Both the position numbers and the translations under genes were made by a program. From assembly GCF_004153685.1 (NCBI RefSeq), contig NZ_SDQD01000002.1, positions 124,001 through 188,000 on the forward strand: a stretch of 64,000 bases of DNA, read 5' to 3'. The DNA is from Pollutimonas harenae (GTDB lineage: Bacteria; Pseudomonadota; Gammaproteobacteria; Burkholderiales; Burkholderiaceae_B). The notes beneath the pieces were generated by a model. That model saw only the letters and a program-made list of their open reading frames with translations. It was not told where the DNA came from and did not search any database. Below are positions 38,843 to 47,723 of this stretch, piece by piece (the stretch's first letter is position 1; each line of letters starts with the position of its first letter).

Positions 38843-39364
38843 TTAATTGAACCAGAAGCTTTCACGCTCGTACAAGGGATCAGGCCCGGGATGGAAACGG
38901 GTGACGGCTTCGCCACTTGTTCCAAAATACACGTACATCAAGGAATTCCAGGCACCTGATTGCTTGTAGCGATAGCCCCACACCGTTTGTCTGGAAGAGG
39001 GCAGGCCAACCTGAGTGATCTCGGCTGGGGGGCCAAACTCGCACTGTACCCGCTCTGGCGTCCAGACGCCCGTGGCCAGCACATTGAAATGCTTGTCCGT
39101 CAGCAGGGGTTCGATGTGATCGGTGATGCCGGCACTATTGACGTTGGTGCCCCAGGCATATTGTCCATAAGGCTGCTGGGACCAGATCAGGCGCTGGCCG
39201 CCGTTTTCGCCAGGACACGAGAAGTTAGCCCGGCCGAACTGAGCTTCTACCTGGTGCAAGGGCGTTCCGGGTGGCGTATTGGCCATATTGGCGCAGGCTG
39301 ACAGCAGACCAAATCCGATGCCGGCCAGGGCGACACGGGTAAGCCTGGCAAGTGTAGAGTTCAT
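38843..39364 (-). CDS. Predicted lipoprotein, unknown function
   Basis: A 173-residue exported protein. The N-terminal signal ends in a lipobox (GLLSAC), so the Cys should be lipid-modified. The mature part contains GTPLHQVEAQFG, a form seen in small SmpA/OmlA-like or YjgL-like lipoproteins near LiDxVxxxxG, then aromatic-rich segments (PYGQYAWGTNV, TVWGYRYKQSGAWNSLMYVYF). I recall similar Burkholderiales lipoproteins without known function. ATG 39364 has AAAGGTG upstream. It is alone on the minus strand between pssA and rpsO, at the place usually held by leuA in related genomes. Confidence 0.75.
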   Translation of the reverse strand: MNSTLARLTRVALAGIGFGLLSACANMANTPPGTPLHQVEAQFGRANFSCPGENGGQRLIWSQQPYGQYAWGTNVNSAGITDHIEPLLTDKHFNVLATGVWTPERVQCEFGPPAEITQVGLPSSRQTVWGYRYKQSGAWNSLMYVYFGTSGEAVTRFHPGPDPLYERESFWFN

Positions 39365-39530
39365 GATTTTCACCTTTGCAGTATAATGCTCTCTTTCCTG
39401 GAATGGCTGCGTACATGTGCGCGCTTATCAGCTATTGAAGCCGGCCCAGGTAAAGCCCATAAAATTGTAGTTTGTTAATCACTTCACGTCAGGGCACCTC
39501 GGCTCTGTCGCATGTTAAAGAGGCTAAATA

Positions 39531-39800
39531 ATGTCTGTTGCAGAAATCAAAAAATCCGACATCGTCGCACAATTCCAACGTGCTCAAGGCGATACCGGCT
39601 CTCCAGAAGTTCAGGTTGCGTTGCTTACCGCCCGTATCAACGAACTTACCGGCCACTTCAAAACGCACATGAAAGACCACCACTCGCGTCGTGGCCTGCT
39701 GCGCATGGTTAGCCGCCGCCGTAAATTGCTAGATTACCTGAAGGGCCGCAATCCCGATTCGTATCGTGCTCTGATCGAAAAGCTCGGTCTGCGTAAGTGA
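39531..39800 (+). CDS. rpsO: 30S ribosomal protein S15
   Basis: An 89-residue primary 16S rRNA-binding protein of the small subunit platform; it matches the family in length and sequence ([23 protein letters not shown] and [21 protein letters not shown]). It is followed by a strong terminator and then pnp, the same order as in E. coli. In E. coli S15 represses its own mRNA through a pseudoknot at the start; the equivalent leader here (39480-39530) was not folded. AGAGGCTAA precedes the start. Confidence 0.98.
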   Translation: MSVAEIKKSDIVAQFQRAQGDTGSPEVQVALLTARINELTGHFKTHMKDHHSRRGLLRMVSRRRKLLDYLKGRNPDSYRALIEKLGLRK

Positions 39801-39827
39801 TACCCGGGGCTGGCTCCCCACGATGCA

Positions 39828-39870
39828 ACCGTGCACACCGCGACCCGTGTCGTGGTGTGCACGGTTTTTT
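39828..39870 (+). terminator. Terminator between rpsO and pnp
   Basis: A long stem, ACCGTGCACACCGCGAC (39828-39844) with GTCGTGGTGTGCACGGT (39849-39865), followed by a T-run. It probably separates rpsO from pnp and may be an RNase III processing site, as in E. coli. Confidence 0.9.
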
Positions 39871-39892
39871 TATATTGTAAGGATACTTCCTA

Positions 39893-42040
39893 ATGTTTAA
39901 TAAAGTGAGCAAGTCGTTTCAGTACGGTCAGCACACGGTAGTTCTGGAAACCGGCGAGATTGCTCGCCAAGCCTCAGGCTCCGTACTGGTTTCGATTGAC
40001 GATACCGTTGTATTGGCAACGGTTGTTGGCGCCAAGAAGGCCAAACCCGGGCAAGACTTTTTCCCCCTTACTGTAGATTACGTTGAAAAAACCTACGCAG
40101 CCGGCCGCATTCCCGGTGGTTTTTTCAAGCGCGAAGGCCGTCCTTCCGAAAAAGAAATCCTCACCTCGCGTCTGATCGACCGTCCCTTGCGCCCCTTGTT
40201 TCCTGAAGGCTTCTACAACGAAGTCCAGGTCATCCTGCATACAGTGTCGGTCAATCCTGACATCGATCCAGACATCGCCGCCATGATCGGCGCTTCTGCC
40301 GCATTGGCCATCTCGGGCATTCCTTTCAATGGCCCCATTGGTGCGGCACGTGTCGGTTACATCGACGGCCAGTACATCCTGAACCCAACCTCCAGCCAAA
40401 TGCCAACCTCGCAAATGGATCTGGTCGTGGCGGGTACCGAGGCCGCTGTGCTGATGGTCGAGTCCGAAGCGCAGAATTTGTCTGAAGAAGTCATGCTGGG
40501 CGGCGTCATGTTTGGCCACGAGCAAATGCAAGCTGCCATCAACGCCATTCATGAGCTGGTTGCCGAAGCTGGCAAGCCCGAGTGGGATTGGCAGCCCGCA
40601 CCCGCCAACGAAGCGCTCGCCATTGCGGTAGCCTCCGCTGCCCAGGAAGGCCTGCAGGCAGCTTACCTGATCCGCGAAAAGCAGGCCCGTACCAACAAGC
40701 TGCGCGACGTTTACGCCGAGGTCAAGGCCAAGCTGGCCGAGCACGCGGCCGCCAAGTGCGAAGATGTCCCCGACAACGTCGAAGTCGAAAACATGCTGTT
40801 CGACCTCGAAGCCAAGATTGTTCGTGGCCAGATCCTGAATGGCGAGCCTCGCATCGACGGCCGTGACACACGTACCGTGCGCCCCATCAGCGTCAGCCTG
40901 GGTGTGCTCCCCCGCGCGCACGGCAGTGCTCTGTTCACACGTGGCGAAACGCAGGCCCTGGTCGTCGCTACCCTGGGTACCAAGCAAGACGAGCAAATCA
41001 TTGATTCCATCATGGGCGAGCACCGTGATCGCTTCATGCTGCACTACAACTTCCCTCCGTTTGCTACCGGTGAAACCGGCCGCTTTGGTTCGCCCAAGCG
41101 CCGTGAAATCGGTCATGGCCGCCTGGCCAAGCGTTCGCTGATTTCGTCGCTGCCCGAAGCGCAAGACTTTCAGTACACCATACGCGTCGTGTCAGAAATT
41201 ACCGAGTCCAATGGCTCGTCTTCCATGGCATCGGTATGCGGTGGCTCCTTGGCCATGATGGACGCCGGCGTGCCTGTCAAAGATCACGTGGCGGGTGTGG
41301 CCATGGGCTTGATCAAAGATGGCGGCAAGTTTGCGGTGCTTACCGATATCCTGGGCGATGAAGATCACCTGGGCGACATGGACTTCAAGGTGGCAGGTAC
41401 CGTACAGGGCATTACCGCCTTGCAGATGGATATCAAGATTCAGGGTATTACCCGTGAGATCATGCAGGTTGCCTTGGCTCAGGCCAAAGAAGGCCGTCTG
41501 CACATCCTGGGCAAAATGAAGGAAGCCCTCGAAGGTTCGCGCACCGAGCTGTCCGAGTTCGCTCCACGCATGCTGACCGTCAAGATCAACCCTGAAAAAA
41601 TCCGTGATGTCATCGGTAAGGGCGGCGCAACCATCCGTGCTCTGACCGAAGAAACCGGCACTCAGATCGACATTGGCGATGACGGCACCATTACCATCTC
41701 CAGCGCCGACCTTGATAAGGCCCGCGAAGCCGAGCGTCGTATCAAGGAGCTGACGGCAGATGTCGAGGTAGGTCAGGAATACGAAGGTCCAGTCCTGCGT
41801 CTGCTGGACTTTGGTGCCATTGTCCAGGTGTTGCCGGGTCGTGATGGCTTGCTGCACATTTCTGAAATTGCCAACTATCGTATTGCAAACATCAACGATG
41901 TTCTCAAGGTTGGCCAGACGGTGCGCATCAAGGTTATCGAAGCGGACGACAAAGGTCGCTTGCGTTTGTCCATGAAGGCCATTGGCGGTATCGAAGCGCA
42001 GGGCGGCCCTCAGGCACCTGTCGCACCCACCGAAGGCTAA
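39893..42040 (+). CDS. pnp: Polyribonucleotide nucleotidyltransferase
   Basis: Phosphorolytic 3'-5' exoribonuclease and part of the RNA degradosome. The 715-residue protein has two RNase PH domains (about 10-230 and 320-550), the linking helical domain, a KH domain ([17 protein letters not shown] near 565-581) and a C-terminal S1 domain ([33 protein letters not shown]). Sequence and length agree with the family. The start is 23 bp after the rpsO terminator. A strong terminator follows at 42093-42128. A small acidic C-terminal tail closes the protein. Confidence 0.98.
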   Translation: MFNKVSKSFQYGQHTVVLETGEIARQASGSVLVSIDDTVVLATVVGAKKAKPGQDFFPLTVDYVEKTYAAGRIPGGFFKREGRPSEKEILTSRLIDRPLRPLFPEGFYNEVQVILHTVSVNPDIDPDIAAMIGASAALAISGIPFNGPIGAARVGYIDGQYILNPTSSQMPTSQMDLVVAGTEAAVLMVESEAQNLSEEVMLGGVMFGHEQMQAAINAIHELVAEAGKPEWDWQPAPANEALAIAVASAAQEGLQAAYLIREKQARTNKLRDVYAEVKAKLAEHAAAKCEDVPDNVEVENMLFDLEAKIVRGQILNGEPRIDGRDTRTVRPISVSLGVLPRAHGSALFTRGETQALVVATLGTKQDEQIIDSIMGEHRDRFMLHYNFPPFATGETGRFGSPKRREIGHGRLAKRSLISSLPEAQDFQYTIRVVSEITESNGSSSMASVCGGSLAMMDAGVPVKDHVAGVAMGLIKDGGKFAVLTDILGDEDHLGDMDFKVAGTVQGITALQMDIKIQGITREIMQVALAQAKEGRLHILGKMKEALEGSRTELSEFAPRMLTVKINPEKIRDVIGKGGATIRALTEETGTQIDIGDDGTITISSADLDKAREAERRIKELTADVEVGQEYEGPVLRLLDFGAIVQVLPGRDGLLHISEIANYRIANINDVLKVGQTVRIKVIEADDKGRLRLSMKAIGGIEAQGGPQAPVAPTEG

Positions 42041-42092
42041 GATGGCATGAACCTGGCGGTGTGCCGCCGTCAGGTTCACGAGCGCTGTTTAC

Positions 42093-42128
42093 AACCCCCA
42101 AAGCAGGTTTGCCTGCTTTGGGGGTTTT
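42093..42128 (+). terminator. Terminator of pnp
   Basis: AACCCCCAAAGCAGG pairs with CCTGCTTTGGGGGTT around a TTTG loop, followed by TTATTTT. Confidence 0.92.
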
Positions 42129-42211
42129 ATTTTGACGAGTTCAGCCGCTGTTTGACGCCCCCGTGGCTGGCTGAATAGGTCGGCGTGGCTTTGGTGTCGC
42201 CACGAGAGGGA

Positions 42212-44458
42212 TCAGTAACGCAGGTTTGCGCTCAGGATGACCTGGCGGCCAGGCCCGAAATCGGCGTGGTGCACGCCATTTGTGTGCGAGTAGTATTCCT
42301 TGTCCGTCAGGTTAAGCACATTGAGCTGAAGGCCCAGGTTCTTGTTGACCTGATAGGACGCCATAGCGTCGAAGCGCCAGTATGCGGGCATATAGACTTC
42401 GTTGGTGCCGCCGCCGGCTCCACCCTGATTGCCGCCATAAGTTTTTCCTACATAGTAGGCGCCGCCGCCTATGGTAAGTGCGGGTGTCATTTTGTAGGTG
42501 CTCCATAAGCTGAAGCTGTGCTTGGGCGTGTTGGCTAGCGGGTCACCTTCGTTGACACCGTCGTAAGCACCTTGTACGAGTTCGCTGTCCATGTAGGTAT
42601 AGCCGCCGTAAACCATCCACTCGGGTGTGATCTGCCCGCCTATGCCCAGCTCCAGGCCGCGAACACGGGTTTTGCCTGCTTGCTCATAGATGCCGTCATC
42701 GACTTCGATCTGTGCGTCGCGCCGTTCGGTGTTGAAGAGTGCTGCGGTCAGGCTTAGGCGCTCGTTCAGAACGTCCCATTTGGTTCCCAGCTCGATCGTA
42801 CGGCTCTTTTCTGGTTCGAGCTCGCCAATTTTTGTGGGATTGCCACGTCCGGTAGAGAGGCTGTCCTGATCGCCACCAGACATATTGGGAGGGGTCGAGG
42901 CTGTTGCGTAGCTCAAGTAGATGCTGCCGTTGGGGGCTGGCTTATAGACCAGACCCAACTGGTAATTGAACATGTTCCACGAACCTTTGGAGTATTCATC
43001 GCCGTTCATGCCGTAGACTTTATAGCGATCGAGTCGAATGCCCGCGTTGACCAGGAACTTCTCAGAGACCTCGATGCTGTCAAAAAGGTAGGCGGCCTGA
43101 GTGATGGACTTGGCATCCAGATTCAATTCGTTTCTGTCAATGCTGCCTGACCAAGGATCGTTGGGGTTGGGGTTATACAGGGGCGTGCAATTCAGAGAGT
43201 TTGTTGCCGATGCCGGTAGCGAGGCAGGGCATGCTGAACCGTTGGTTATGGTTTGGGAGTATCCGGCGTTCCGGGTTCTTTCGCTGGAAAGTTCCAGGCC
43301 GACATTGAAGCGGTGCTTCAGGCTGCCGGTTTCCAGTTCGCCGTTCAGTTCGGTTACGTTGGCCAGCATCGTGGTTTTTTGCCAGCGGCTCTTGTCTCCG
43401 CGTTGCAGCCACCAAGTGTTGGTAGGCCCGTCCAGCCAGCGCTTACCGTCACCCGGATTGGTTACGAGGTAATCATTGAGTGTCTCGCCATACCGGGTGA
43501 CATTACGCACAGTCAGCTTGTCTGTCAGGTCGTGTTCCAGCTCGATGGTGCCGATATCCGCCTTGGTTTTGCGGAAATCTCGGGCATAGAGGCCATAGAA
43601 GGTATCGCGACCGACATCCAGAATGCCGGTACTGGTTTCGATGGTGGTGCCGCGCGTCAGCGGTACGCCATAATCGGGCATGCCATCTGTTTGGTAGTGA
43701 TAGAAGCTGATCGATGCTCGGGTTGGGGTGCCCAGACCAAAGGAAATCGTGGGGGCAATGCCGAAGTTTTTATAGTCTACGGAGTCACGGCCGGCCATGT
43801 CACCCTTGGCGCCCAGAATGTTCAGGCGGAAGGCTGAGGTGTCGCTGAGTTGCCAGTTGCCATCGATGGTGGCGCGTAGGTATTTGTCGGTACCCACACC
43901 TAAATTGGCGCTGGCGGCATTGCCCAGGTGGGCATGCTTGCTGTTCATATTGATACTGCCGCCACCTGTTCCGCGGCCGCCATAGACTGAGTCAGCGCCC
44001 TTGATGACTTCAACGCTTTCCAGATTGAAGATTTCGCGCGTTTGGCCGCCTGCGTCGCGGATACCGTCCACATAGATGTTGCTGCCTGATGAGGCGCCCC
44101 GGATGAAGGGACGGTCGGCCAGCGGCTGGCCACCTTCACCCGCGCCGAATGTGATGCCGGGTACGTTGCGCAGCACGTCTTCAAGTGACGTGGCGGCGGT
44201 GTCTTCTATGACGGCTTGAGGAACGATTTGTACAGTCTTGGGCGTATCCAGCAACGGTGCCGTGAATTTGGTTTGTGATGCTTCTTGTGTCTGGTAGGTA
44301 TCGGGCCTGGTGCCGGTTACGGTGACCGGAGACAACTGGGTGGCGCCTTCTGATGTATTTTGTGCGTGCGCAAGTGGCATGAATACGCTGGACGATACAA
44401 GGGTGAGGGCTAGGGATGAACCCAGTATGGCCGACGGCGGCAGATTTTTTATAGACAC
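42212..44458 (-). CDS. TonB-dependent siderophore receptor
   Basis: A 748-residue outer-membrane receptor for ferric siderophores, driven by TonB. A signal peptide of about 32 residues ends in AHA. A TonB-box-like stretch (SPVTVTG, about 43-49) is followed by the plug domain (PKTVQIVPQAVIED through GGGSINMNSK), and the barrel ends in LSANLRY with the terminal aromatic residue. It resembles catecholate/hydroxamate receptors of the Fiu/FhuE/BfrA kind, but the ligand cannot be told. A Fur-like box lies 28 bp upstream. It is alone on the minus strand between pnp and two tRNA genes, with no siderophore synthesis genes nearby. Confidence 0.93.
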   Translation of the reverse strand: MSIKNLPPSAILGSSLALTLVSSSVFMPLAHAQNTSEGATQLSPVTVTGTRPDTYQTQEASQTKFTAPLLDTPKTVQIVPQAVIEDTAATSLEDVLRNVPGITFGAGEGGQPLADRPFIRGASSGSNIYVDGIRDAGGQTREIFNLESVEVIKGADSVYGGRGTGGGSINMNSKHAHLGNAASANLGVGTDKYLRATIDGNWQLSDTSAFRLNILGAKGDMAGRDSVDYKNFGIAPTISFGLGTPTRASISFYHYQTDGMPDYGVPLTRGTTIETSTGILDVGRDTFYGLYARDFRKTKADIGTIELEHDLTDKLTVRNVTRYGETLNDYLVTNPGDGKRWLDGPTNTWWLQRGDKSRWQKTTMLANVTELNGELETGSLKHRFNVGLELSSERTRNAGYSQTITNGSACPASLPASATNSLNCTPLYNPNPNDPWSGSIDRNELNLDAKSITQAAYLFDSIEVSEKFLVNAGIRLDRYKVYGMNGDEYSKGSWNMFNYQLGLVYKPAPNGSIYLSYATASTPPNMSGGDQDSLSTGRGNPTKIGELEPEKSRTIELGTKWDVLNERLSLTAALFNTERRDAQIEVDDGIYEQAGKTRVRGLELGIGGQITPEWMVYGGYTYMDSELVQGAYDGVNEGDPLANTPKHSFSLWSTYKMTPALTIGGGAYYVGKTYGGNQGGAGGGTNEVYMPAYWRFDAMASYQVNKNLGLQLNVLNLTDKEYYSHTNGVHHADFGPGRQVILSANLRY

Positions 44459-44485
44459 AACAACTCTTCCTCTAGACTAAATAAG

Positions 44486-44506
44486 TGCGAATAATAATAA
44501 TTCGCA
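44486..44506. promoter_or_regulatory. Fur-box-like operator of the siderophore receptor gene
   Basis: TGCGAAT (44486-44492) and ATTCGCA (44500-44506) flank AATAATA, giving a 21-bp inverted repeat with the A/T pattern of Fur boxes. It lies 28 bp upstream of the receptor start, where Fur repression of an iron-uptake gene would be expected. Confidence 0.7.
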
Positions 44507-44636
44507 TTAGTAAAAAAAGAAAGAAATTATTTGATGTATATCAAGTTTGAAATTGAAGGTGTGTCTATCAAGCTACAAATATCGATCTACGATATTTAAG
44601 TCTGGTTTTGAAAGCGAAGGGCTGAAGAGCCATAGG

Positions 44637-44722
44637 TGGTGCACCCAGCCGGAATCGAACCGGCACGACCAGTGGTCGAGAGATTTTAAGTCTCTTGCGT
44701 CTACCAATTCCGCCATGGGTGC
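44637..44722 (-). tRNA. tRNA-Leu (anticodon TAA)
   Basis: Minus-strand 86-nt gene with acceptor GCACCCA/TGGGTGC, discriminator A and encoded CCA (44637-44639). The anticodon loop CTTAAAA gives TAA (codon UUA). It has the long variable arm of leucine tRNAs and the D-arm pattern GGTAGAC. It lies 52 bp from tRNA-Ser(TGA) in the same direction. Confidence 0.95.
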
Positions 44723-44774
44723 GCGGGGCGAGGGGCCGGAGAGGCCCTTTGGGTGCCCTGGTAGGGTATGTTCT

Positions 44775-44864
44775 TGGCGGAAGCGGTGAGATTCGAACTC
44801 ACGGACGAGTTACCCCGTCGCTGGTTTTCAAGACCAGTCCATTCAACCGCTCTGGCACGCTTCC
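44775..44864 (-). tRNA. tRNA-Ser (anticodon TGA)
   Basis: Minus-strand 90-nt gene with acceptor GGAAGCG/CGCTTCC, discriminator G and encoded CCA (44775-44777). The anticodon loop CTTGAAA gives TGA (codon UCA). A long variable arm (ACGGGGTAACTCGT) marks it as a serine tRNA. Likely co-transcribed with the downstream tRNA-Leu(TAA). Confidence 0.95.
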
Positions 44865-44983
44865 TTTGAAGGACGAGAGTTTAGCGCATGTTCCGGGGCT
44901 TGTGGGCCGATTATGTCGATGATCCTGCAAAAAACCACTTAGACGGGCGATAATGCACTTTTGAATTGCAGCAAGGAGTTGTC

Positions 44984-45961
44984 ATGAAAGCAGTGGAAAT
45001 ATCGCAGCCGGGTGGTCCCGAAGTGCTGGTGTTGGTTGATCGGCCGGTGCCTGAACTCAAACCTGGTGAGGTCTTGATCAAGGTTTCCGCTGCAGGTATT
45101 AACAGGCCTGATGTGTTTCAGCGTAAAGGCAACTATCCTCCTCCTCCGGGGGCTTCTGATTTGCCAGGGCTGGAAGTGGTGGGCGAAATCGTATCGGGCG
45201 ACACCGGCGATACCGGTTTATCGATAGGCGATAAAGTGTGTGCCCTGGTGGCTGGTGGCGGTTATGCCGAGTACTGCGCGGCGCCAGCGGCCCAGTGCCT
45301 GCCCATACCCAAAGGTCTGTCTGACGTCGAAGCGGCTGGTTTGCCGGAAACCTACTATACCGTCTGGACCAATGTCTTTGACCGGGGTTGCCTGGCTGAT
45401 GGTGAGTCCTTGTTGGTGCATGGTGGCGCCAGCGGCATAGGAACGACGGCCGTGCAGCTGGCCACCGCCATGGGTCACAAGGTATATGCCACGGTAGGCA
45501 GCGACGAGCGCGTGCAGGCCGTTGAGGGCCTGGGCGCAGTGCAGGGCATCAACTACCGTACACAGGATTATGTGGAAGAGGTCAAGAAAGCCACTGATGG
45601 CAAAGGCGTGGATGTGGTGCTGGACATGGTCGCCGGCGATTACATCAACCGCAACATCAACTGCCTGGCCGACGATGGCCGTATCGTCATCATCGCCTTG
45701 CTGGGCGGAGCCAAGGCAACGATAGACTGCAACCAGGTCTTGCGCCGCCGCCTGACGGTTACCGGTTCCACCTTGCGTCCGCGACCCGTGGCGTTCAAGG
45801 CCGACATCGCCCAATCACTCAAGACACGAGTCTGGCCTTTGCTGGAGGCCGGAAAAATTCGCCCCATTGTCCATGCGACCTTTCCTTTGGAGCGTGCCTG
45901 CGACGCCCACGCAATGATGGACGCCGGCGAACAGATAGGAAAAATCGTCCTGACAGTTTGA
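44984..45961 (+). CDS. NAD(P)H quinone oxidoreductase, PIG3-like medium-chain dehydrogenase
   Basis: A 325-residue zinc-free medium-chain reductase of the quinone oxidoreductase/TP53I3 (PIG3) group, probably reducing quinones or enones with NADPH. Family marks are AAGINRPDVFQRKGNYPPPPGASDLPGLEVVG (about 37-67), the cofactor loop LLVHGGASGIGTTAVQLA (143-160) and the C-terminal GEQIGKIVLT. No zinc-ligand pattern is present. The ATG at 44984 has AAGGAG upstream. It stands before tpiA and secG, an order I know from other Burkholderiales. The physiological substrate is not known. Confidence 0.92.
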   Translation: MKAVEISQPGGPEVLVLVDRPVPELKPGEVLIKVSAAGINRPDVFQRKGNYPPPPGASDLPGLEVVGEIVSGDTGDTGLSIGDKVCALVAGGGYAEYCAAPAAQCLPIPKGLSDVEAAGLPETYYTVWTNVFDRGCLADGESLLVHGGASGIGTTAVQLATAMGHKVYATVGSDERVQAVEGLGAVQGINYRTQDYVEEVKKATDGKGVDVVLDMVAGDYINRNINCLADDGRIVIIALLGGAKATIDCNQVLRRRLTVTGSTLRPRPVAFKADIAQSLKTRVWPLLEAGKIRPIVHATFPLERACDAHAMMDAGEQIGKIVLTV

Positions 45962-46070
45962 GTTCCGCCCGGCCCCCAACTCTGTGGCCTATCTGCCTCG
46001 TTTCGATTAGGCAGATAGGCCACGAACACGCTACAATGCCGGGTTGTCCAAATTTTTTTGTTTAGGGCCA

Positions 46071-46820
46071 ATGAATACAGAACAAACGCGTAAGCGCCTG
46101 GTTATAGGTAACTGGAAAATGCACGGTCAACTGACCGGCAATGCGAGCCTGCTCGATGGTCTGCGTACTGGCGCGCCGGCGGTGTCCGGCTGCGACCTGT
46201 CAGTGTGCGTACCTTTTCCGTATCTTGATCAGGCCAGGGCCAGTTTGCAAGACAGCGTCATTTCGTGGGGTGCTCAAGACGTCAGTACGCACGAACAGGG
46301 CGCGTTTACCGGCGAAGTTTCAGCGGGCATGCTGGCTGACTTTGCTTGTCAATGGGTATTGGTCGGGCATTCCGAACGGCGCACCTTGCATGGCGAAACC
46401 GATCGGTTGGTCGCTGCAAAGGCAAACGCCGCCTTGCAGGCAGGGCTTACGCCTGTAGTGTGCGTGGGCGAGACGCTGGCCGAACAAGAAGCGGGTAAAA
46501 CCGAAGATGTTATCGCCCGTCAGTTGGCGCCAGTCTTGGCGCTGGGTGCGCAGCAGGTAGGGCGTATGGTGTTGGCCTACGAGCCCGTTTGGGCTATTGG
46601 TACGGGCCGCACGGCAACGCCTGAGCAGGCGCAGGCGGTGCATGCCTACATCCGCTCGCAGTTGACCGGCTTGGGCGTACCTGAAGTCAGGGTGCTGTAT
46701 GGCGGCAGCGTCAAGGCATCAAACGCGGCTTCATTGTTTGCCATGCCCGATATCGATGGCGCCCTGGTGGGCGGTGCATCGCTGGTAGCAGAAGAATTTT
46801 TACGTATAGCGGCCGCATAG
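46071..46820 (+). CDS. tpiA: Triose-phosphate isomerase
   Basis: Interconverts dihydroxyacetone phosphate and glyceraldehyde 3-phosphate in glycolysis and gluconeogenesis. The 249-residue TIM barrel has all catalytic residues: Lys16 in GNWKMHG, His100 in VGHSERR and Glu171 in AYEPVWAIGTG, plus the phosphate loop YGGSVKASNA. ATG 46071 was chosen because the conserved N-terminus starts there; a longer frame exists upstream without support. secG follows after 16 bp. Confidence 0.97.
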   Translation: MNTEQTRKRLVIGNWKMHGQLTGNASLLDGLRTGAPAVSGCDLSVCVPFPYLDQARASLQDSVISWGAQDVSTHEQGAFTGEVSAGMLADFACQWVLVGHSERRTLHGETDRLVAAKANAALQAGLTPVVCVGETLAEQEAGKTEDVIARQLAPVLALGAQQVGRMVLAYEPVWAIGTGRTATPEQAQAVHAYIRSQLTGLGVPEVRVLYGGSVKASNAASLFAMPDIDGALVGGASLVAEEFLRIAAA

Positions 46821-46836
46821 GCCTCGGAGTTTTTTC

Positions 46837-47376
46837 ATGCAATGGTTGTCACCCGTTCTTATGGCGATTCAAGTCATATCGTCATTAAGTGTCATAGTGT
46901 TGGTCTTGTTGCAGCAGGGCAAGGGCGCCGATATGGGCGCATCTTTTGGCGGCGGCTCGGCCGGTAGTCTGTTCGGCGCAACTGGCGCGGCCAACTTCCT
47001 GTCGCGCACCACCAAGTGGGCTGCTGTCATCTTTTTTGCCTCCACTGGCGCGCTAGCCTGGGTGGCACACCATCCTACGGGCGCTCCATCGCTGATCGAT
47101 GGTGGTGTCATGCAAGGCTTCCAAAGCCAGGAAGTGCCCGTGGCCCCTGGTTCTGCTGTGCCTGGTGCAGCGCCTTCCGGCTCTGCCGTACCTTCGGCAC
47201 CTGCCCCTGCGCCTGCAGCGCCCGAATCCTCGGCTGTACCACAGGCGCCTGCCCAATCCGGGCCTGCAACTGAGTCGTCTGCTCCCGCCCAGTCCGGGCC
47301 AGCAACTGAGCCATCTGCCGCTCCCGCCAGCCAAACTGGCGAGTCTGTACCGGCAGCACCTGCTTCAAGTAATTAA
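46837..47376 (+). CDS. secG: Preprotein translocase subunit SecG with long Pro/Ala/Ser tail
   Basis: Small membrane subunit of the SecYEG channel, helping SecA-driven export. The core (residues 1-80) has two membrane helices and the family motif QQGKGADMGASFGGGSAGSLFGATGAANFLSRTT in the cytoplasmic loop. The remaining 100 residues are a low-complexity Pro/Ala/Ser/Gln tail with two near-copies of a 12-residue unit (QSGPATESSAPA). E. coli SecG is 110 residues, so this is a marked extension, although long tails occur in betaproteobacterial SecG. It follows tpiA by 16 bp and precedes tRNA-Leu(GAG). Confidence 0.93.
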   Translation: MQWLSPVLMAIQVISSLSVIVLVLLQQGKGADMGASFGGGSAGSLFGATGAANFLSRTTKWAAVIFFASTGALAWVAHHPTGAPSLIDGGVMQGFQSQEVPVAPGSAVPGAAPSGSAVPSAPAPAPAAPESSAVPQAPAQSGPATESSAPAQSGPATEPSAAPASQTGESVPAAPASSN

Positions 47377-47481
47377 GATGGGCTGGAAGGCGGCCTAGTG
47401 GCGTCGCCTTCCTTGGGCAGCTGGTATGGGGTAGGCCAAATATATATGCCTGGTTTCATGCTAGAATACCGCTCTTTCCTT

Positions 47482-47566
47482 GCCGACGTGGTGGAATTGG
47501 TAGACACGCTATCTTGAGGGGGTAGTGGCGAAAGCTGTACGAGTTCGAGTCTCGTCGTCGGCACCA
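47482..47566 (+). tRNA. tRNA-Leu (anticodon GAG)
   Basis: An 85-nt gene with the acceptor stem GCCGACG/CGTCGGC, discriminator A and an encoded CCA (47564-47566). The anticodon loop TTGAGGG gives GAG (codon CUC). The stretch GGTGGAATTGGTAGACACGCTA is nearly the same as in E. coli tRNA-Leu(GAG), and a long variable arm follows. It lies just downstream of secG. Confidence 0.96.
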
Positions 47567-47611
47567 AGACATAAAATCAGGACGTTTCATAACGACTGAT
47601 GCAGTATCAAG

Positions 47612-47646
47612 ACCCGCATGAACATTAAGTTTATGCGGGTTTTTTG
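47612..47646 (+). terminator. Terminator after tRNA-Leu(GAG)
   Basis: ACCCGCATGAAC pairs with GTTTATGCGGGT (one G-T pair) around ATTAA, followed by TTTTTG. Confidence 0.88.
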
Positions 47647-47723
47647 TTGGCTTCGACTGAATTGCGTATCGCCATACACGGCGCTTAAGGTAGTATTTAC
47701 TACCTTAAAAGAAGATTTCTACG

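Noticed and set aside
42130-44640. A mobile island targeted to tRNA-Leu(TAA)
   Set aside because: No integrase gene and no repeated copy of the tRNA 3' end were found on the far side of the siderophore receptor gene.
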